The notes under the pieces were generated by a model. That model searched no databases and was not told where the DNA came from. It saw only the letters and a program-made list of their open reading frames with translations. A stretch of 64,000 nt of DNA from Hirundichthys speculiger (taxonomy: Eukaryota; Chordata; Actinopteri; Beloniformes; Exocoetidae): the NCBI GenBank assembly GCA_018398805.1, contig JAGFBZ010002567.1:1738501-1802500 (forward strand), given 5' to 3'. Positions within the stretch are counted from its first letter, which is position 1, and the number at the start of each line of letters is the position of its first letter. The position numbers and the translations under genes were made by a program. Below, in pieces: positions 9,079 through 20,044 of the stretch.

Positions 9079-9630
9079 ATGGAATTGGATGTGCTGCGGC
9101 AAAGGGCACATGCCGAAGAAGGAACACACGGGCGGGGAAACAAGGAAGTGGACCGCTACGTACAAGAGAGAAGACTTGTCTTTGTCGTGATGGAGAAATG
9201 GGACAGGACACCTAGAGGCCGGGTGGTCCCAACAGGAGATGTGAGGGAGGTGGTACTGGCCGCGCAGGGAGCGCTGGGTCATGTAGGCACGCTCCCCACA
9301 TGGAGGGAATTGGAGAGGCAACAGCTCTGGATCGCCTGAAGCCAGATACGCCATGTTCTGCGAAACTGCGTTGTGTGAGGGCAATACAATGCAGGGAGAA
9401 GAGGAATGGGTTGAAGGCCGGACCATCAGAAGTACCGTGTTATGGAGATAACAGGGAAGAAAAGAGAGGAATACCTGTTGGTACTGTTGCGCTCTATGTT
9501 AGGTTATGGGGCAGGGAAAGCCATGGAGAAGAAAACCAACATAGTTCGGCAGATATTAGACGGTAATAGGAAGTTACTGAAGAGGAGAGGGATCCAGAGA
9601 GTGGAGCAACTGCCGATTTCAAGCTAGAAG
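9079..9630 (+). pseudogene. pol: ERV integrase remnant (zinc-binding domain and start of catalytic core)
   Basis: One reading frame carries integrase-like sequence with only scattered stops. Codons about 9229-9336 match the region leading into the N-terminal zinc-binding domain, with the GHVGTLPTWREL pattern typical of HHCC integrases. The first His position appears to be Gln (in VVLAAQGALGH). Downstream, 9364-9381 gives the NC..-type Cys motif, but the codon expected for the second Cys (9376-9378) is TGA. From about 9430 the frame resembles the first strands of the catalytic core (EYLLVLLRSMLGYG), with Glu where the first catalytic Asp is expected. The frame ends at TAG 9625. Stops are at 9337, 9376 and 9412. 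It cannot make active integrase. Confidence 0.7.
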
Positions 9631-9720
9631 GAACCAGGAACCGAAGATGGCTAGTGGCAGAGGACCCCCGCCATCCCATGTCAGACTAGCCACTGATGAA
9701 GGGATGGTGATAAGAGAAAC

Positions 9721-9823
9721 GACCTCAGCTCTCTCTGAGACGAGAGAGAGCTGAAGAAACTGCGTTATAAGAACTAAGACCTCGGCTCTCTGAGAGGAGA
9801 GAGGGCTGAAGAAACTGCATTAT
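9721..9823 (+). repeat. Tandem pair of hairpin-forming repeats upstream of env
   Basis: Two 46-48-bp copies (9721-9768 and 9778-9823) share gacctc(a/g)gctctctc and gctgaagaaactgc(g/a)ttat. In each copy a CT-rich arm can pair with a following GAGAG arm; in copy 1 cagctctctc pairs with gagagagctg. A duplicated stem-loop just before env recalls retroviral RNA export or stability elements, but that role is inference. Confidence 0.55.
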
Positions 9824-9864
9824 GCAAAGAAAGGATTCTTATCAGATGAAAAGGAGACATTGGA

Positions 9865-10725
9865 ATGGAGCAACGGTGCTGTAATGGTAAACGACCTCGG
9901 AACGGACAACGGATAAAGTGTATACGTCAAGCGATAGAGGTAGCCGCAGCGTTAGTTGGGGTGGCTGCGGTCCTCGGCATATTATATTATTACGGGGTGG
10001 AACCCTGGGCACTGACCCACACAAGGGTGCAGTACCGAACAACCAAGTCTTTCCGGCAGGCCTGCTGGACGGTGAAACGCACAAATGTGATCATCGGGCG
10101 TGACGACCTGGGTGACCGATCGAATTTGACCGGCTGGCAGCAGGCGGTGGGAAAAGGCAGAAAAGTATGGGAAGCAGCCCTATATGCAATAGATGTGTGG
10201 GCACACATAGTTGAGGAGGAGGACCTCCAGGAGGGAAAGTGGATCTTAGAAGACCTGCTGGTGGATGAAAAAGCGGGACTGATACTGAAGGTGTTGAAGT
10301 TGGATAAGAGAGAAATGAAGATTGGCCAGTGCAACTGGGTGCAGCCGTTGCAAAAAGACCCTGGATATTATTGTACCTGGGGGTGTAGAGGATTGCCGGG
10401 ATCAGACCTAGAGGGGTTCTGGGAAAGAGAAGCGGTTTATCCGGCTGACCCACGAAACGACACGTGCCCTGGGATCTTCTCGAAGTGGGAATTTTGGGGA
10501 AATCTTAACCTGACCTGTGTGAACCAAAGGTCCCAAAAGACCAGAAGAGGAGGATCCAGGCTGTACAACTCCACGTCTGTATCAGGCAGAACCACTGGGG
10601 GAAGAGCCAGTAGGGGGATGGGGGTAATAGCATCCACAACCACCCCGGCGGCCACCTGGAGGTTGCTGGGCGAGATTGCGCGATACGGAGATAAGGAGAA
10701 AGCGGGACAGAGACATTTGGCCTAG
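9865..10725 (+). pseudogene. env: ERV env-like gene, N-terminal/surface part
   Basis: The open frame of 286 codons starts at ATG 9865 in good Kozak context (G at -3, G at +4). Residues 1-22 are basic, and residues about 24-44 form a hydrophobic membrane segment (AIEVAAALVGVAAVLGILYY). This is an internal leader or signal-anchor rather than a short N-terminal signal. The rest is Cys- and Trp-containing with N-glycosylation sequons (NLT at two places, NDT, NST), as expected of a surface glycoprotein. The Env call rests on position before the polypurine tract, sequons and the membrane anchors in the two halves. I do not recognise the family. The frame is lost before the junction region near 10694-10735. 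Confidence 0.6.
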
Positions 10726-11521
10726 TGTTTGGTAGCAACCTGAGTCCTACGTAGGCCCAAGACCGTGGAGCATGCACTGCGATAGGGCTGGAACCGCATG
10801 CAACATCAGCCTTGCCCGGAGAGAGTGTGGACGTGTCCCCGGTTGGGAGGACTACTGTGGAGGATATTATGGCGATGAGTACGAGACCTACTCCCAGACG
10901 ACGGTGTGGAGGAAGACAACCTGGCGGAAGAAGGCCGTCTGGAGGAGAATGGTCCCCGCAGGAGTGGGCTGTACCAAGGCCATCCCGGGGCATGGGTTGT
11001 CGCAGAGGAAGAATGTCAATGCGAGGCTCATTCCGTTCGTGGGTGACCCCACGACCATGATAGCTGAGGGACATGCCTTCCGGAAGAGCCTGTGTGAGGG
11101 CAAGGAGGTCTCAGGGATTGAGTGGTTGGGGCCCAATGGGTTGTATAACGCAGGGACCTGTCATTCCCCAGAAGAGCGTTGGATGACCTGTGGGGAAGGT
11201 TCCAGGAAGCATGTGTGTACTTGGAAGGAGACAACGAGTGCGGTGCTTGCCAATGGGTTGGCAGGTGTTAAGGAAGAAGCTATCGGGGCTATCGGGGAAG
11301 GCATTTCCATAGTTGGAGGGTGGTTGGGCCGCCTGTTCACACAGCTGTGGCCCTATTTGTTAGCGGCCCTTGGGGTTGTTTATCTTGGTGGCGGTGGCTG
11401 CAGTGCTGCTGAAGGGGAGTGTCACGGCCGTCACGGGCCCCTGCAGATGGGGATGTTTCGATGTGAAGGAGGATCGAGAGGCCCTTCTGGAGGGGGGGCG
11501 AGCCCGCCCATGAAAGGCTAG
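10682..11521 (+). pseudogene. env: ERV env-like gene, C-terminal/transmembrane part, frame-shifted
   Basis: Env-like coding continues in a different frame. At 10694-10705 that frame encodes RRKR, a furin-type motif as expected at a surface/transmembrane boundary. It is followed by an in-frame TAG at 10733, after which the frame stays open from 10736 to the stop at 11519. The part beyond the stop is Cys-rich, has one NIS sequon, and near its end a hydrophobic anchor (about 11290-11390, ending LWPYLLAALGVVYL) followed by a short tail. I see no classical CX6CC motif. A change of frame and a stop thus separate the two halves, so no full-length Env can be made from this copy. Confidence 0.55.
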
Positions 11522-12298
11522 AGGCCGGGTCAGTCCAGGCTTCAACTGAGATCAGCCAAGGTCTTGGACGGACCGCCAGCCTGTGGGTAGTGACGACAGG
11601 GGCCATGGCCGACTACTCCTGTAGAATGAAGATAGCCCAGTGAATGGTCTGGCTCGGTTGTGGACTGAGGTTCTATAAGAATTTGAGCCAATTTTAATCT
11701 GCTTTGCTTGCTTGCTTGCCTGCTCTACTGAACTCTGTATGGAGAGAATCACTACTGTGCCATCTGCACCTCCCGTGCCTGACGGATTTCCCAACTCCTT
11801 GATGCGGCCCCTCCTCGGGGGGGACGGAAAAGGTCAGGGCGGAAGGAGGGTATCCCGACTGTGAAGATGCGAGACAAGATGTGGATTCTGAAAATGCAGG
11901 GGGATGCAGGAGATGGGATTGTTAATGTTTGATTTTCCTGTGATTTCTGGTGAATTGGGTGTGTGATGTTTTACCAGTAATCAAATTCTTCATCTAAGCT
12001 ATTCTTCACTAAACTTTGTGGTTATTATTGATCAATTTACCTGTGATTTATGTAGAATTGAATAGGAGTTTTAGACAGTACTCAGACATTTTACCCAGTA
12101 ATTAAATTTTCAGTCAGTGACAACACTATGAACGTGATAGGAGGATGGCCCTGTGTGCAACGTGGCATGGGCGACCCGACGTGATCCAGCGGACCCGAAG
12201 ATGTGCAGGCTTGGACGGCCAGCAAGGAGGCTGACGGTGGAGGAGGCTTGCTCGCCGTGTCTGTGCCCACGACAGGGGGTGGGAAGCTGAGCGATTCC
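11522..12298 (+). other. ERV 3' region between env and polypurine tract
   Basis: No coding frame of note. The first part is GC-rich and the middle (about 11930-12120) is AT-rich with loose repeats of ttttacc(c)agtaat and gtgattt. An accessory gene is possible at this position in complex retroviruses, but I see none. Confidence 0.5.
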
Positions 12299-12308
12299 AA
12301 GGAGGGGG
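12299..12308 (+). promoter_or_regulatory. Polypurine tract
   Basis: AAGGAGGGGG lies immediately before the 3' LTR TG. It is the plus-strand primer site of reverse transcription and is intact. Confidence 0.9.
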
Positions 12309-13444
12309 TGTCAAATGACCCGGAGAGATCGTTGGAATCAGCTCAGCTTCTAATCAATAATCACTATTAACTCTGTGTGTTAAAGGAGAGACGGATGTGA
12401 AAACAGAAAAAGTGGTAATTGATGTGATTTGGAATCAATCTATAAGCCATGACATGGGTGATTCAATAATTCAATGATCAGAACCGATGATTGATCAGAA
12501 AGATGTATTCGGTATGATTTGGGTCGGGACTGAGAGACTCTGTTGCAGCAGGAGGTGATGTAATGGAGGTCACTGTGTACTCAGGGGAATAAAAACAACT
12601 GATATGGTGAACAAAAACAGGAGTAGGAGATAGCAGCCGCGGGTGAGGTAATGTAAGCAGGAGCCGGTAACTAGTCTAAACAAGTGAAGTAACAGAAGAA
12701 GAGGTGATTTACGTGATTTGTAAGCAATTCCTAATCAATGAAATGTATGAAATGTGTGTGTGATTAGTCAAGGATCAGAAACAAAATGTATTACCAAAAT
12801 GTAATTTTGGTAATAGATCTGTGTTAGTTAATGTAAGTTAAAAGGGAAAACTTATTTTTGTTGGGTCAAAAACGGACAGAGACAGAGCAGAGCGTGTTCC
12901 TCTCTGGAATGTCAACAGGGCAGGAGAGAGGGCGTAAGTGTAAACATTTAAAGTAACTTCGCCATACACAATAATGGGCCAGGTGTCTGGGTCAAATGGT
13001 GATGTCGAGGTGGGGCTGTGTGTTTGGTACAGAAAGCGGTACATGGGCTCCGGACTGCAGACGGAAGGTTCATTGCCGAATTCTGTTATTAAACACGAAC
13101 CAATCAATCAATCAGTTAATGTAACGTTGGAACATACGTTGGTATGTAGATCGTTAGAAAAAGGGTTAGCGTTAGCTGATAAGCTTTAGCTTAACGAGCG
13201 GTATAGCCAAGAAAAACAAGATGGCCTTGGATTGGTGATATGGAAGATGTCATGCTGTAAACATATGAAGTCATTGTGGGATGTGTGTTATGCATGATTA
13301 TGTAAAATTATGCACGCCTCTGTATATGTGAATAACCAATCAGAAGTGTCATGTGAGTTTGAGGGAAATTATGTATGCATATGCAAAGGTGAGAGAACCA
13401 ATCAGATGAAGGCTGGTGCAGGGCGAGCAAGGAGAGAGAGAGCG

Positions 13445-13453
13445 CATAAAAAG
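13445..13453 (+). promoter_or_regulatory. TATA-like box of the 3' LTR
   Basis: Same CATAAAAAG box as in the 5' LTR, with two CCAAT boxes upstream. It could start antisense transcription into the downstream intron, away from the exon order of GRID2. Confidence 0.5.
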
Positions 13454-13894
13454 AGAACGCAGAAGGACTCGGGGTGGATTCCTGGAGCGATTTTCGGACG
13501 AAGAAGGACTAGCTGGACCTGGACGAGCAACCCCCATCTGAAGGATTAACTGGAAGGAATTACTTCAAGAAAAGAAGACAGAAAGACGCTTGGAACAGGA
13601 TCTACGAATTTTTCCCAATTCTTGAAGGAATAATTGGAGCCTTTTTGGTTAGCCTAGCTCACCGCTAGCAAGGAGGAGGGGCCGAATCAGCATACCGGCC
13701 GGCCTGATCGTTTGAGCTCTCTCTCTCTCCCTCCCTGCCAGCGGCCTTGAAAACGCAAAGGTGCACATTGCGTACCAGCCTGTCCTTGACCAACCAGATG
13801 AACTGATCAGTAAGCCACAGCTTTAATTTGCCTTTTTAGAATTATAAATTGTATAACCAATCAATGCTGTTGCTTAACCTTGCTAATCTGCTTT

Positions 13895-13900
13895 AATAAA
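13895..13900 (+). terminator. ERV polyadenylation signal (3' LTR)
   Basis: AATAAA in the 3' LTR is the expected end signal for proviral transcripts. Cleavage would fall some 15-25 bp downstream. Confidence 0.6.
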
Positions 13901-14368
13901 TATAAAAACTGTCATAAGACGCCGTTGTGGACATTACATCTGTATTCAGAATCTTGAAGACTTGTTTATGCCTCTGCACTAACACACAGGTTCTTATGGG
14001 TTATTTTAGCCACATTTTTGTCAAATTGTCCCTGAGGCTCGCTGTCCGAGCCGCTAAAGTTTCCTAGCCTGTAACAAGAGCCCAGATCGTGAGAGAAGAG
14101 CTGCCGTTAACAGACGTGACCGATAGCTGGACTTCGAGCCACCCGGCTATTCCTCTGAAGGACAGTTATTGGAGTGAGCGGGGCATACGTTTGGAAGTAG
14201 GCAGTGAGAGCTAGGCGTATCTTCTCGACACCAGCTTAAATAAGTTGAGGAAATCTAGTGAGGAACCTCTCCTAGACCGCAACTTCTTACCCGTAGGATG
14301 GAGAGCTGGTCCCGGTGACAGACTCTGCTAATCAGAGACTGAACCAAAACTGGGGGATTTTACAAGGC

Positions 14369-17300
14369 TGACTCAGGTCACCAAATGGGATGTGGCCTTC
14401 GCAGTAGGTTTGATCAACGGGTAGAAAACTTAACAAAAATAAATAAATATAAATAAAAAATATTTCTGAACAGGTCTTGTGCAAAAGTTTTGGTTGCTGT
14501 TTATTCACCACCATATACAGCCTCACCACAAGCTGACATTCCCACATGAACAGAATGACTTCACTTTCTTAAATAGCATACACCCCCTGGTGATTGCCAA
14601 TTAGGGCAAACCACTGCAAGGGGGTGAATATTTTTACAATAATCAAAATCAAAATTCAACACAGGGCAAACACAAATATGATCTAATACATTTACCATTA
14701 ATGACTCACCAAAACAGACCAATATTTCAGAAAACCAATGAACCGAAATAGATCCAAACATTTTACACAAACCCAACACTTCCCCACTCAAAGATAATCT
14801 CTACACTGTCCCCTTGGTGGACAAAATAAAATGGGACTCTAAGCGGCGCACGCTTCCACATTAGAGCAATCAGGACAGCTGTGATGACCAAGGCAGTGAG
14901 TGTGCTGAGAAATCCAAAGGTAAATGACTTTGGATGTAAATGAGACATTAGGTGGTGGGCACCTCACCACATACCATAGATGGTGTAATAATATATGTAC
15001 TGAGTGTAAATGAAAAGATAAAGAGGTCCATAACAAAATACAGATTATCCACGTTCACCCCCTGTCTGTAACCACGTCCGTGGGATGACGTGCGCGTCAG
15101 GTTTACCCCGCGCATATATGCCGTGCCCAACAACATCAATGACAGCAAAATATCGGCCGGATTAAACCGATTGCTTGTTGTTCACTCTGATAATAGGACC
15201 CCCATCTATGCTGCACCATCCCAAACCGTGCGCGCTGCACTCCCCTGCAACAGACGCATGCAGCTACGAGGCGGAGAATTCACCGACTCACAAGCCCCTT
15301 TTCACCAAGTAGTATAACAGAGCTTAGTACAGTACGGTATGCAGTTATTTGAGTTTCCAACATTAAAAGTTGTGACCCGTGCCAAAACAAGAGTACTGTA
15401 TTTTACTAGGTTTTGGTGCCCTTCTGTTGATGTACCCTATGCTCAAGGTGGAGCTAGATCCACTGCAGTGAGTTGAATGGTCAACATAGGATCATCTTTT
15501 TCATCTGGCATGGAGATAAACAAAAATGCACTATTTTAAGTCTTTATTCAAGTCTTTCCTATCTTCTTGCCAAGTCTCCTGAGTCATTAGAGTTAGGAAC
15601 AGGTTACAGCATCAGCGACAACCTACATATGAGTCTCCAGAAATATTACAGTGTTTAAGATTAGGTAACACACAGAGATGAATGAATTTCTGGTTTTATT
15701 CTTCACAGTGTTGATTGTATTTTGTTGCACATTACAAGAGTAGGTGGCTTTAACAGTGGCAACAGCTGCTAGCTGTTGTAGCTGCTGCTATTTGTGGCCA
15801 CTGCCTCAGGCTTGTTAATTTTGTGTTTCGCTTCCTTGTCATTTTTTCTCATGAGAATGTTTGCATTTAGACCAAAAATTGGCAGTGGTATATGATAAGG
15901 GCAAATATATTTGTGTCAGCGTGCTAAAATAGCATTTACTTTAACAGCAATGCTGATTATAAGAACTTTACAGGATTTCTGCTGCTCAGTGGTCACTGTC
16001 TTCTAATTCTTTTCCTCAGGCATTTTTCTATTGAAATAACCACAGACCTCACAGGAAAAAAGGTCACATAGATGATAGTCCAATATATTGGTCTGCACTT
16101 ATATATTCCCTAAACTTGTTGAAGTTCTCCAAAGTACTATACAATGTACTTCTCATTCACCCCAATATTCTCATACAGCACTTTTATTGTTTATATGCAC
16201 TCTATATAAGCACTTTGTTTTTACAATCATACCTCGATGAGCATATCGGGAGCAATGTGGGGTTCAGTGTACTGTCCAAGGACATCATGACACCCGATTA
16301 CTGGGACCATTTCACCAAGCCTCCGCTTGGATGATGATCTACTCTAACCACTGAACAACAGCCGCCTCTCCATTAAAGGTATCTTGACATAGGCTACATG
16401 GAAGTCACTCATGCCACTGGCACTGATACATTTCCATATCCTCAGAGACGCTGACATCTGCAGTTTCCAGTAAAAAAAAAACTCAATAGTTGTTTCCCAA
16501 AATAGTTTTTTTTTTCCAATAGCAAACCACAGAACATGTGTCCACTGTCTTTCTGTCTGTCTGAGATAGGCTCTCGCCCAGATAATCCAAAAGTGTTTTT
16601 GCACAGTTGAGGGTTTCCTCTTTGTTTAATAAGGTTTCAGATTACATTTCTGGATGCAGTGGACTGTGTTGAGTGACATTTGTTCTGCCAGGTACTCCCA
16701 AACCCATGTAGGTGCACTGATCATGGTGTCATGTGTGTCACACACACATCCATCTGTGAGATTGACTTTTTTCATAATTCATTTTCTGCACTGTATATGT
16801 TCAAATGGCTATTTTATTTCCTTTTTCTTTCTTTAATTTTTTTTGTAATTATCTATGACTAGCTAATTTTTGCACAAAGTGAAGAGGTGTGAGAAAACCT
16901 TGCTTGTAAAGCCGTTTCAATTGTCACCATTTAATTTGTAAAATGCTGAAGAACATTATGACTTGCATATTCTTTCTTTGCTTCTTATTTGAACGTATCG
17001 TTGGCAAAAGGTTATTGATATGTTTGAATTTTCAAAGATAAAAAGATTGTCAATGAAGAAATGGACAATTGTTTCCAGGAGAAATTGATGCATATTAGAT
17101 AAATATTTAAGAAGATAAAAAGATTATAGTAGATTACAGATTTGAGATTTTTTTTTTTTTTGCATTTTTTTTGCCAACTTTTTTTGGAAGTAAGGTTTTT
17201 AACATAATATAATACACCCTGAAGAAACTACTGCTATTCCTATTTTAAGTGTAACTGACAGCTTATGTTGTCTCTCCCAAGCATATATTTCATGGCCCTT

Positions 17301-19216
17301 GGGACCAAAATGAATCTGAGGTAAAATATTGTAAGTTGTGTAAAATTCATGCATAGTATGTTGATGAGAAAATACATATTCATTACTGGCAATGGAGCAA
17401 GGCAGAATCACAGCATGTGAGTCAAGGTTTCTTTAGCAGAAGAAGACTGTTAAAACTAACCCCTCAGGAATAATTACAGCAAATGAATCAAAGGGTAATA
17501 TCAGACATATCTCCTCAGATGATGTTTTTTTTTTTCTTTTTTTTCTATGCTGGAGTTCAAATGGCATTTGTATCATTTAACTGGTCTTTATTCAGTCCTT
17601 AGTCTGAGACCATGTCTGAGAAGTCTCTTTCAGCCACTGTATTAAAGAATCTCTGAAAATAAGATCAATCTATCTGGATTTCCCAGCTAAAAAAAATAAA
17701 ATAAAATAAAAAAAAACTGCTCCAGTGCAGACTTCGTCTCTTGTTGTAAGGATTTATTTTTAAAATTTTTCAATTCAGTATGTTCATGTCTGCAATTGTA
17801 CACTGGCGGGTGTAGAATGGTACCATGTGAATAAATGTGGAGGTGATTCGTCCATCTCTGCACTAAAATCTCATAGACCGGATATGTTTCTGGAGGCATT
17901 GCACACGTGCGTCATGAGATACACACATTAACGGAATTATTTAAGAATGGCAGAGGCAAAACAAGTTACTAAATGAAACAACTCCACGACTACATTTAAC
18001 CGACTTTAAAATCTTAAAAAAAGAAAGAAAAAATGCCACTCATGCACTGTTGCTCTGAAACATGTTACATAAAACCTTTACCAAACTCTATTGTGGCTCA
18101 TCTGCCCTATTTCTACCGATTTCTCAATTTTCAGTTTCATATTTCACTATGTCTTTCAGTTGTCTACATTTGTGGTAACTCATAGCATTGCCTTAAATTA
18201 CTCAAATCACTCATCACCAACTATGAAGCCCTCTGCTAGATTATTTTCCTAGACTAAATTGCTCTTTTCATCAAAGTCTCCCAGGTCGTCATCTATGCTT
18301 AAAAATGTCAAGCATGTTGTACTGAATATCTTACAAAGAAAGCAAAATCATTGTCATTTTGAAAAGAAAAAAAAAATCAAGAGTAACAGTATAAACAATT
18401 TCTTTACCATGTTTGTTTATATATTGATTTACATTGTAGTAAGTTATATTTCCCTTGATGCAAGTTGTTACTCGTATATTTCATGCCATGTTATTGTAAA
18501 CCGCCTTAGGCAGAGCAACCCACCTTTTACTGTAACAGGAGAGTTCCATCCACTAACTTTTAAACTTTCCAATAACAAATCCATTTTCATCAAGGTATTC
18601 CATATACCTGACTGAGTTTAAGGAACTGTCAGCAAAAGGACAAGTAGAAGAATAGTCAAAAATACATTAACAGAAGGAGCGTTATCCTTAGAACAGTACA
18701 GTTAATAAAGTGACTGAAGAAGCGCAAGGAAAGGGCCAGATTTATTGATGCATGCTCTAAATTTTGTAAAATTATATTTATTATTAAATTATTTTTTTAC
18801 AGGTTTGGACAACAATCACATAGACCTGAAACCCTCCCCATGTTCTCCCTCACAGACATATCTTACACAATATGAAGTACCATCATCATTTGTAAAATCA
18901 TATACTGTATTGGCCTAAATACAGGACAACTCCGATTAAAAGAAGACACATATTTTTCCAAATATAATTTTGGGAAAATAAAACTATGATGAAGACAATA
19001 AGGTTATTCATAAAACAACTTTTAAATGTACATTTATCATAGAAAAAACTTACAGAGATAATATTCTGCTGTATTGTTAAACATTTGAATGATTTCATCT
19101 TTTTTAGGAAGTATGGTACCATACTTCAGGTAAGGTACATGTTAGGTTTCCATGTTATTTAATATCAAGGTATAGTACCATTTAATAAACTTTATTCTCT
19201 TAAAATCTGAGACTAT
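14369..19216. other. Intronic sequence, no gene recognised
   Basis: Unique-looking AT-rich intron with homopolymer runs. A CpG-rich stretch at 15060-15290 stands out and is listed separately. On the minus strand at 14763-14948 a 61-codon frame has a hydrophobic segment but no family I know. A perfect 20-bp palindrome, gaagtatggt and its complement, occurs at 19108-19127. No splice-flanked exon is visible. Confidence 0.5.
15060..15290. other. CpG-rich segment within AT-rich intron
   Basis: Contains many CpG sites (for example ccgtgggatgacgtgcgcgt and ccccgcgcatat) in contrast to the CpG-poor flanks. Both strands carry short open frames (plus 15090-15317, 75 codons), but none resembles a known protein. 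It could be a recent repeat, a small unmethylated regulatory island or a relic of foreign DNA. Confidence 0.35.
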
Positions 19217-19712
19217 GGGCCTGATCTTCCGCCAGATCTCCTAAAGCCGCTATTAAGGGATAGCAGGTAGCGGGAGGGCCGTTCCCGCAAAGAACGCAAT
19301 CTTCCACCTTCCTAAACCCTCTATCCCACCTGCACTACCCGCTATATTATGCATAAGAGTGGTTAGGGCGTTCCACCTGTTAAACCAATCAGTGCATCAG
19401 TAGCCATTGCCTTTAAGAGCAGGTTGCGCTACCCGCAAACCGCTATGGAGCGTCTTTTAATCCAGATCGGAGCAGCTGCAGTGATCTGACCACCTGTTAC
19501 CCGCAACCCGCATTCACAAGATACCGAGTTTGCAAAAAAGGGCAAAAGACACGCCAATTGCCACACCTACAATGTGAGTAAGGGAGTCGGCATAACGGGT
19601 AGTGGCTTTAGGGAGCGGAAGATTGCATTAGCGGTTAGTGGAGGTTCCTAAACACGCAATTGGCGGGTAGCGGTTAGTGGGTAGCGGCTAGCGGGAAGTG
19701 TACGATCCCCCC
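19217..19712. mobile_element. Putative non-autonomous DNA transposon/MITE, GC-richer, internally repetitive
   Basis: A CpG-rich block starting GGGCCTGATCTTCCGC and ending with the rough complement (gcgggaagtgtacgatcccc), so the ends are imperfect inverted repeats. The right side is built from variants of gcggttagtgg and gcgggtagcgg. Related words (cttccacct, aagattgca) occur in opposite orientation on the two sides. No target duplication is clear and no coding frame exists. The style resembles teleost MITEs but I cannot name the family. Confidence 0.45.
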
Positions 19713-19959
19713 TTTGCTTGAGTCCATTCCTCCATTTTACATCTGATCCTGCTCGCATCTGTCCACTTTGATGCTACGTTCACTTACTGGTTACTTTGGT
19801 GCGGCTCCATCTAGCGGTGTAGATCATCCTATATTCGGGTCAATATGGTGCATTCTTTAGTCTTTTTCGCTCCCTCTTCTAACATCAATATCAGCCTTAT
19901 ATTTACAGTGCAGCACTAGCCAAGCTTTGGCAGTTGATGGAGTTGCCTTCATCAACTGC

Positions 19960-19968
19960 ATATATATA

Positions 19969-20038
<70 letters not shown>

Positions 20039-20044
20039 TATATG
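19960..20044. repeat. (TA)n microsatellite, left of palindrome
   Basis: A long TA run with two TC and one TG interruption, itself able to fold. It abuts the 20045-20126 palindrome. Confidence 0.9.

Larger units (their letters stand above)
4472..14364 (+). mobile_element. Endogenous retrovirus, recently integrated, internally defective
   Basis: The 9893-bp provirus has 5' LTR 4472-6527, primer-binding site 6530-6547, a 5.8-kb interior, polypurine tract 12299-12308 and 3' LTR 12309-14364. A 4-bp target duplication, AGGC, lies at 4468-4471 and 14365-14368. Comparing the LTRs by eye I find two substitutions (4823 C versus 12660 G; 6087 T versus 13922 C) and two 2-bp length differences, so they are about 99.8 percent identical. 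The interior contains gag-like, pol-derived and env-like sequence in the normal order, but most of gag CA/NC, the reverse transcriptase and RNase H core and half of integrase are missing, and env is broken. It sits in a GRID2 intron in antisense orientation. The clade is uncertain because the diagnostic polymerase region is lost. Confidence 0.95.
12309..14364 (+). repeat. 3' LTR (2056 bp)
   Basis: Near-identical to 4472-6527. Differences found by eye: base 12660 (G versus C); a CT run shorter by 2 bp near 13720; base 13922 (C versus T, in a CpG context); and 2 extra bases (tgacagactctg versus tgacagtctg) near 14320. It ends TTTTACA before the AGGC duplication. Confidence 0.95.

Noticed and set aside
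10091..11136. Minus-strand frames opposite env
   Set aside because: Antisense shadows of env-like coding; retroviruses with antisense genes exist, but nothing here resembles them.
18898..19210. Resemblance of tactgtattggcctaaatac to a known palindromic teleost repeat
   Set aside because: Only a short stretch looks similar from memory and no second end could be found, so it was not annotated.
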